Shown: in pieces, positions 6,360-9,555 of the stretch
Layout of the letters: every line of letters starts with the position of its first letter
How positions within the stretch are numbered: the first letter of the stretch is position 1
Assembly (NCBI GenBank): GCA_900768505.1
Contig: CAAGED010000009.1
Location: 1 to 9,555 of the forward strand
From: Lentisphaeria bacterium
Lineage (GTDB): Bacteria > Verrucomicrobiota > Lentisphaeria > Victivallales > Victivallaceae
Reading direction: 5' to 3'
DNA length: 9,555 nt
Notes under the pieces: generated by a model
What the model saw: the letters and a program-made list of their open reading frames with translations, nothing else
Told to the model about the DNA's origin: nothing
Databases searched by the model: none
Program-made: the position numbers and the translations under genes

Positions 6360-7386
6360 TAAACTCTATCCAATGAAGTTCGCACCAATTTTTCTCGATC
6401 GAATCTGGGGCGGCGATATGATTACTCAAGTTCTGGGCCGACAAGTGCCGCACGCCGTTCACAAGGTGGGCGAATTGTGGGAGATTTCCGATCGGCCGGA
6501 GGCGGACAGCATCATTGCCAACGGTCCACTGGCGGGTGATTCACTGCATAACATTGCAACTTATTACGGAGCCGACTTGCTGGGCCGCAAATGTCGGGAG
6601 AAACGTTTCCCGCTGCTGGTAAAAATCCTGGATTGCGGGAGTAAACTCTCACTGCAGGTGCATCCCGGTGAAGAGTTTTGCCGCCGCCACGACCCGACTG
6701 CCGAACCGAAGGCGGAAATGTGGTATATTTTAGCCCATACGCCCAAGGCGGAGGTAATGGCCGGATTGAATTCCAAGGCGACCAAACAGCAATTTCTAGA
6801 CACACTGCACAGCGTCGAGGTTGAAAAAATCATGCAGCGTTACGACTCCAGAACGGGCGACGCATATTTCATTCCGGCCGGAACACTGCACGCCATCGGT
6901 GGCGGCAATTTAATTTTGGAAATTCAGCAGAACAGCGACACCACCTACCGGGCCAGCGATTGGGGACGGATTGACATAAACGGCAAGCCAAGACGTTTGG
7001 ATGAGGAAAAAGCGATTCAGGCGGCGGATTTCACCAGCCGCGTCTCCACCCGTATTCCAATGGCCAGAGGACAGGGTAATTTCAATCGCAAACTGCCGCT
7101 GATTAACCGCTGCCCGGCGTTTAATGTGGAGTTGATCGCCATCGCTTCGACATGGCGGGAGGATACCGTGCCTGACGAAAGTTTCCATTTGCTCAGCGCC
7201 ATCAATTGCCCGCTGGCCGTAACATTGGAGGCGGACGCTAATTGCATAACACCAGAGCAGCTAAAAATCCGTATTGAAATCGGCGAAACTGCATTGATAC
7301 CGGCAAATTACGGAGTATATTATGTGAATCCGCTGACGGGTGCCGACAATTCGGAGGAGTGCCGCTTTCTTAAGACGACATTGTAG
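6346..7386 (+). CDS. manA: Mannose-6-phosphate isomerase, type I
   Basis: This zinc enzyme interconverts mannose 6-phosphate and fructose 6-phosphate, linking glycolysis to GDP-mannose and glycan synthesis. It has 346 residues and resembles the shorter bacterial type I form. The start KFAPIFLDRIWGG and VGELWEISDRPEADS are characteristic. Zinc ligands are visible as Q104 and H106 in LSLQVHP, E124 in KAEMWYIL and H182 in GTLHAIGGG. The catalytic arginine is probably R202 in TTYRASDWGR. The ATG at 6346 has GAGG 7 nt upstream. A later ATG at residue 10 lacks such a site, so the longer form is preferred, though it overlaps ybgC by 14 nt. It is the last gene of the cmk operon. Confidence 0.95.
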   Translation: MIASDKLYPMKFAPIFLDRIWGGDMITQVLGRQVPHAVHKVGELWEISDRPEADSIIANGPLAGDSLHNIATYYGADLLGRKCREKRFPLLVKILDCGSKLSLQVHPGEEFCRRHDPTAEPKAEMWYILAHTPKAEVMAGLNSKATKQQFLDTLHSVEVEKIMQRYDSRTGDAYFIPAGTLHAIGGGNLILEIQQNSDTTYRASDWGRIDINGKPRRLDEEKAIQAADFTSRVSTRIPMARGQGNFNRKLPLINRCPAFNVELIAIASTWREDTVPDESFHLLSAINCPLAVTLEADANCITPEQLKIRIEIGETALIPANYGVYYVNPLTGADNSEECRFLKTTL

Positions 7387-7416
7387 GCGTTATTTGTTGG
7401 TGGTGCGGCAGTTTTG

Positions 7417-7446
7417 TTTACAAAAAAATAATTAAATCATTATAAT
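7417..7446 (+). promoter_or_regulatory. Possible argS promoter with very short leader
   Basis: TTTACA (7417-7422, five of six) and TATAAT (7441-7446, six of six) are separated by 18 nt. Transcription would start at about 7453, only some 7 nt before the argS ATG at 7460, which would cut into the GGTGAAGA ribosome binding site. Either argS mRNA from here is nearly leaderless or this match is fortuitous in AT-rich DNA. Confidence 0.4.
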
Positions 7447-7459
7447 TGGTGAAGAAAAT

Positions 7460-9262
7460 ATGTATTTGAATTTTGTCAATAAGTTGGTCGATTACTTAAA
7501 AAATGAATTTCCGGAAGCAAATTTGCCGGTGGATTGGAGTATTGCCGTCGAGCCCTGTCCCAATGGCATGAATGGCGATTACACAATTAATTGCTTTAAA
7601 TTTGCCCGTTTATTCGGCATGGCACCGGATAAGTTGGCAACCAAAATCGGCGAATATCTTTTGACGCAGAAGGGTGAAATCGATCAGGTAGAAATCGTCA
7701 AAGCCTTCATTAATATAACCGTAAGTGCCAATTCATTAATGCGCGACACCCTCAGCAATGTTGATGGATTAATGAATGACGCACTGCTGCCGGAAAAAGA
7801 GCGGCAACGTATTTTGGTGGAATATTCCGCCCCCAACACCAATAAACCCCAGCATTTGGGACATGTTCGCAACAACACATTGGGTATGTCGCTGGCGGCC
7901 CTGCTCAAACGGGTGGGTAACGAAGTTATCCAAATCAACCTGGTCAACGACCGAGGAATACATATCTGCAAATCAATGATGGCCTACAAATTGCGCGGCA
8001 ACGGCATGACACCGGAGTCATCCGGCCTAAAAGGAGACCATTTGGCAGGCAAATTCTACGTTGAATACAACAAAATGCTCTCCGATGAAATTAAAAATTT
8101 ACGGGCAAGTCACCCGGAATTGGCCGATAAGGATTCGGAAGATTTGTTTCTGGAAACCGAGTTGGGGCAGGCCACTCAAAAGATGCTTCAGGATTGGGAA
8201 AATAATGATCCGGACGTAATCGCCTTATGGAAAAAAATGAACGCTTGGGTGTTCGCCGGGTTCGCCGAAACCTACCGGCGCATGGGGATCAAATTCGACC
8301 ATACTTATCTGGAGAGCGAAACCTACCTGCTGGGCAAAGATATTGTCGCCGACGGTTTGGCGCGTCAGGTTTTCACCCGGCGGGAGGACGGCGCCGTAAT
8401 TGCTGATTTAGGGAAATTGGGACAAAAGGTGGTATTGCGCAGTGACGGCACCAGTGTTTATATAACCCAGGACATCGGCACGACCTTAAAAAAACAGCAT
8501 GATTACGAGCCGGACACCCAGATCTGGGTAGTGGGCGACGAGCAGATTCTGCACTTCCAAATGCTCTTTGCAATTCTAAAAAAATTGGGGTACAATTGGG
8601 CGAACAACTTGTATCATATGGCATACGGCATGGTAAATTTACCAAGCGGGAAAATGAAGAGCCGCGAGGGAACCGTGGTAGATGCGGACGATTTGTTCCA
8701 GGAGATGGTTGATTTGGCGGCGGAGAGTTGCCGCGAACGTTACGGCAACGAAGTTTCAGAAGCAGAAATTGCAGCACGGGCGGAGACTATCGGCATGGGG
8801 GCGTTGAAGTTTATGTTGTTGAAATTCAATCCCAAAACCACCATGATGTTCGATCCCCAGTCGTCCATAAAATTTGAAGGGGACACAGGGCCGTATGTCC
8901 AGTATGCCTGCGCCCGAATCGCCTCCATCAAACGTAAGGCGGCGGAGAGTGGCATTGAGCTTGATTTGAGCAAAGTTAATTGGAGTAAATTAAGCTCTCC
9001 GGCGGAAAAGGCACTGGCGGTAACGGCTTCATTTTATGGTAATACTCTTCGCACAGCGGCAGAACGCCGTGATGCCTCAGTGCTGGTGGAATATTTATTG
9101 AACTTGGCAAAATCGTTTAATCGTTTTTATCGGGAATGTCCGGTAATGACGGCGGAAAATGAGGAATTGCGCCTGGCGCGGCTGGCGGCTTGCGAAGCGG
9201 CGCGTCAAATTCTTACTGACGGGTTGAATACATTGACCATTGAGGTACCCTCCGCAATGTAA
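7460..9262 (+). CDS. argS: Arginyl-tRNA synthetase
   Basis: This class I synthetase charges tRNA-Arg with arginine in an ATP-dependent reaction. At 600 residues it is complete. The N-terminal tRNA D-loop recognition domain covers about 1-110. The HIGH motif is HLGH at 132-135, inside EYSAPNTNKPQHLGHVRNN. The KMSKS-like motif is KMKSREG at 398-404. The DALR anticodon-binding domain begins at about 475 with GDTGPYVQYACARI. The C-terminal VPSAM resembles the conserved PxxM ending of the family. The motif variants (long insert around 185-250, KMKSREG) recall Bacteroidota/PVC-type ArgS. The ATG at 7460 has GGTGAAGA a few bases upstream. It lies 73 nt after manA with its own possible promoter and is followed by a likely terminator at 9303-9355. 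Confidence 0.97.
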   Translation: MYLNFVNKLVDYLKNEFPEANLPVDWSIAVEPCPNGMNGDYTINCFKFARLFGMAPDKLATKIGEYLLTQKGEIDQVEIVKAFINITVSANSLMRDTLSNVDGLMNDALLPEKERQRILVEYSAPNTNKPQHLGHVRNNTLGMSLAALLKRVGNEVIQINLVNDRGIHICKSMMAYKLRGNGMTPESSGLKGDHLAGKFYVEYNKMLSDEIKNLRASHPELADKDSEDLFLETELGQATQKMLQDWENNDPDVIALWKKMNAWVFAGFAETYRRMGIKFDHTYLESETYLLGKDIVADGLARQVFTRREDGAVIADLGKLGQKVVLRSDGTSVYITQDIGTTLKKQHDYEPDTQIWVVGDEQILHFQMLFAILKKLGYNWANNLYHMAYGMVNLPSGKMKSREGTVVDADDLFQEMVDLAAESCRERYGNEVSEAEIAARAETIGMGALKFMLLKFNPKTTMMFDPQSSIKFEGDTGPYVQYACARIASIKRKAAESGIELDLSKVNWSKLSSPAEKALAVTASFYGNTLRTAAERRDASVLVEYLLNLAKSFNRFYRECPVMTAENEELRLARLAACEAARQILTDGLNTLTIEVPSAM

Positions 9263-9302
9263 AAAAATTTTTACATTATTATGAATTTAAATTGATCAGT
9301 AT

Positions 9303-9344
9303 CCGCCGCAACTACCGACGCTCAAGGCGAAGCAGATGCGGCGG
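9303..9344. repeat. 42-nt interspersed repeat, copy 1
   Basis: The unit starts CCGCCGCAACTACC and ends AAGCAGATGCGGCGG. Copy 2 lies 73 nt downstream in the same orientation, with three internal substitutions and one at the last base. Both ends carry complementary GC-rich arms, as in REP-like palindromic units. Confidence 0.85.
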
Positions 9345-9355
9345 AAATTTTTTTT
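9303..9355 (+). terminator. Probable intrinsic terminator of argS, formed by repeat copy 1
   Basis: CCGCCGCA (9303-9310) and TGCGGCGG (9337-9344) form an 8-bp GC-rich stem around a 26-nt loop that can itself pair weakly. Three A residues and a run of eight T (9348-9355) follow. It begins 40 nt after the argS stop. The large loop makes it less standard than a compact terminator. Confidence 0.6.
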
Positions 9356-9375
9356 GAAACTGCAATTCATTACGG

Positions 9376-9416
9376 CCGCCGCAACTACCGGCGTTCAAGG
9401 CAAAGCAGATGCGGCG
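9376..9416. repeat. 42-nt interspersed repeat, copy 2
   Basis: This copy keeps the arms CCGCCGCA and TGCGGCG. Relative to copy 1, the internal part changes GACGCTC to GGCGTTC and GGCGAAG to GGCAAAG. AAAATAATTTT follows instead of a clean T-run, so it would be a weaker terminator. The two copies fall in different codon frames, which argues against a coding repeat. Confidence 0.85.
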
Positions 9417-9480
9417 AAAATAATTTTCGGATAACGTCCGGAAAATTGCGCACATTTTGAAAGAGGTCCCTTGAAAAGCG

Positions 9481-9538
9481 GCCTGTTTCCTGATTGATTA
9501 TAGTCATCACAAAACAATCAATCGAAAGGAAAACAGGC
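9481..9538. repeat. Long imperfect inverted repeat upstream of an incoming reading frame
   Basis: GCCTGTTT (9481-9488) pairs with AAACAGGC (9531-9538), CC (9489-9490) with GG (9528-9529), and GATTGATT (9492-9499) with AATCAATC (9516-9523), around a 16-nt loop. This gives about 18 bp with small bulges. The right arm contains the AAAGGA that precedes the ATG at 9540. It could be a terminal element of an insertion sequence or a translational control hairpin. Confidence 0.7.
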
Positions 9539-9539
9539 T

Positions 9540-9555
9540 ATGGGAAATGTAGTGC
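9540..9555 (+). CDS. Start of a truncated reading frame leaving the window
   Basis: ATG at 9540 is preceded by GAAAGGA (9524-9530) at 9 nt and opens a frame reading MGNVV before the window ends. Five codons cannot identify a product. The hairpin directly before it and its position at the window edge make a transposase or other mobile-element gene plausible, but this is a guess. Confidence 0.35.

Noticed and set aside
7684..8973. Minus-strand frames within argS
   Set aside because: They are shadows of the strongly supported argS reading frame, with no domains of their own.
9303..9416. CRISPR array
   Set aside because: There are only two units, with mismatches and terminal inverted arms, a single 31-nt gap, and no cas genes. 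Termination or REP-like repeats fit better.
9303..9416. Integron attC sites
   Set aside because: The unit has no paired RYYYAAC/GTTRRRY core sites and there are no cassette genes nearby.

Overview
The window looks like a piece of a bacterial chromosome from the PVC superphylum (Lentisphaerota, Verrucomicrobiota or a relative). The best clue is the gene at 3662-4051. Its product resembles the Minf_1886 (TIGR04138) family, which I know mainly from Verrucomicrobia, Planctomycetes and Lentisphaerae. The taxonomic call is an inference from one marker and could not be tested by search.

Left third, minus strand. A two-gene unit reads leftward from about 4066: a small Minf_1886-type protein, then an M16 zinc metallopeptidase whose TTG start lies just past the previous stop. 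The peptidase gene is interrupted after about 479 codons by a group II intron of about 2.2 kb (2220 down to about 2). The intron carries a reverse transcriptase/maturase gene, recognisable domains V and VI, and an EBS1 that is perfectly complementary over 6 nt to the 3' end of the upstream exon. Its 3' end coincides with the window edge, so the rest of the peptidase is not visible.

Middle. An AT-rich divergent intergenic region (4067-4452) separates this unit from a rightward housekeeping cluster: rsmI (16S rRNA C1402 2'-O-methyltransferase), cmk (cytidylate kinase), a YbgC-type acyl-CoA thioesterase, manA (type I mannose-6-phosphate isomerase) and argS (arginyl-tRNA synthetase). cmk, ybgC and manA overlap end to start and should be co-transcribed from a strong sigma70-like promoter (TTGACG, 17 nt, TATAAT) that begins inside the end of rsmI. 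argS has its own possible promoter. The cluster covers ribosome modification, nucleotide supply, thioester hydrolysis, sugar-phosphate interconversion and tRNA charging. It is not an obvious single pathway.

Right end. After argS come two near-identical 41-42 nt repeats with terminal inverted arms, the first followed by a T-run and probably serving as the argS terminator. Then comes a long imperfect hairpin whose right arm contains the ribosome binding site of a new reading frame that starts at 9540 and leaves the window. Because one end lies at an intron boundary and the other in a possible mobile-element leader, the window may be a whole contig broken at repeated elements. I see no clearly new defence or biosynthetic system. 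The intron-split peptidase is the most notable feature.
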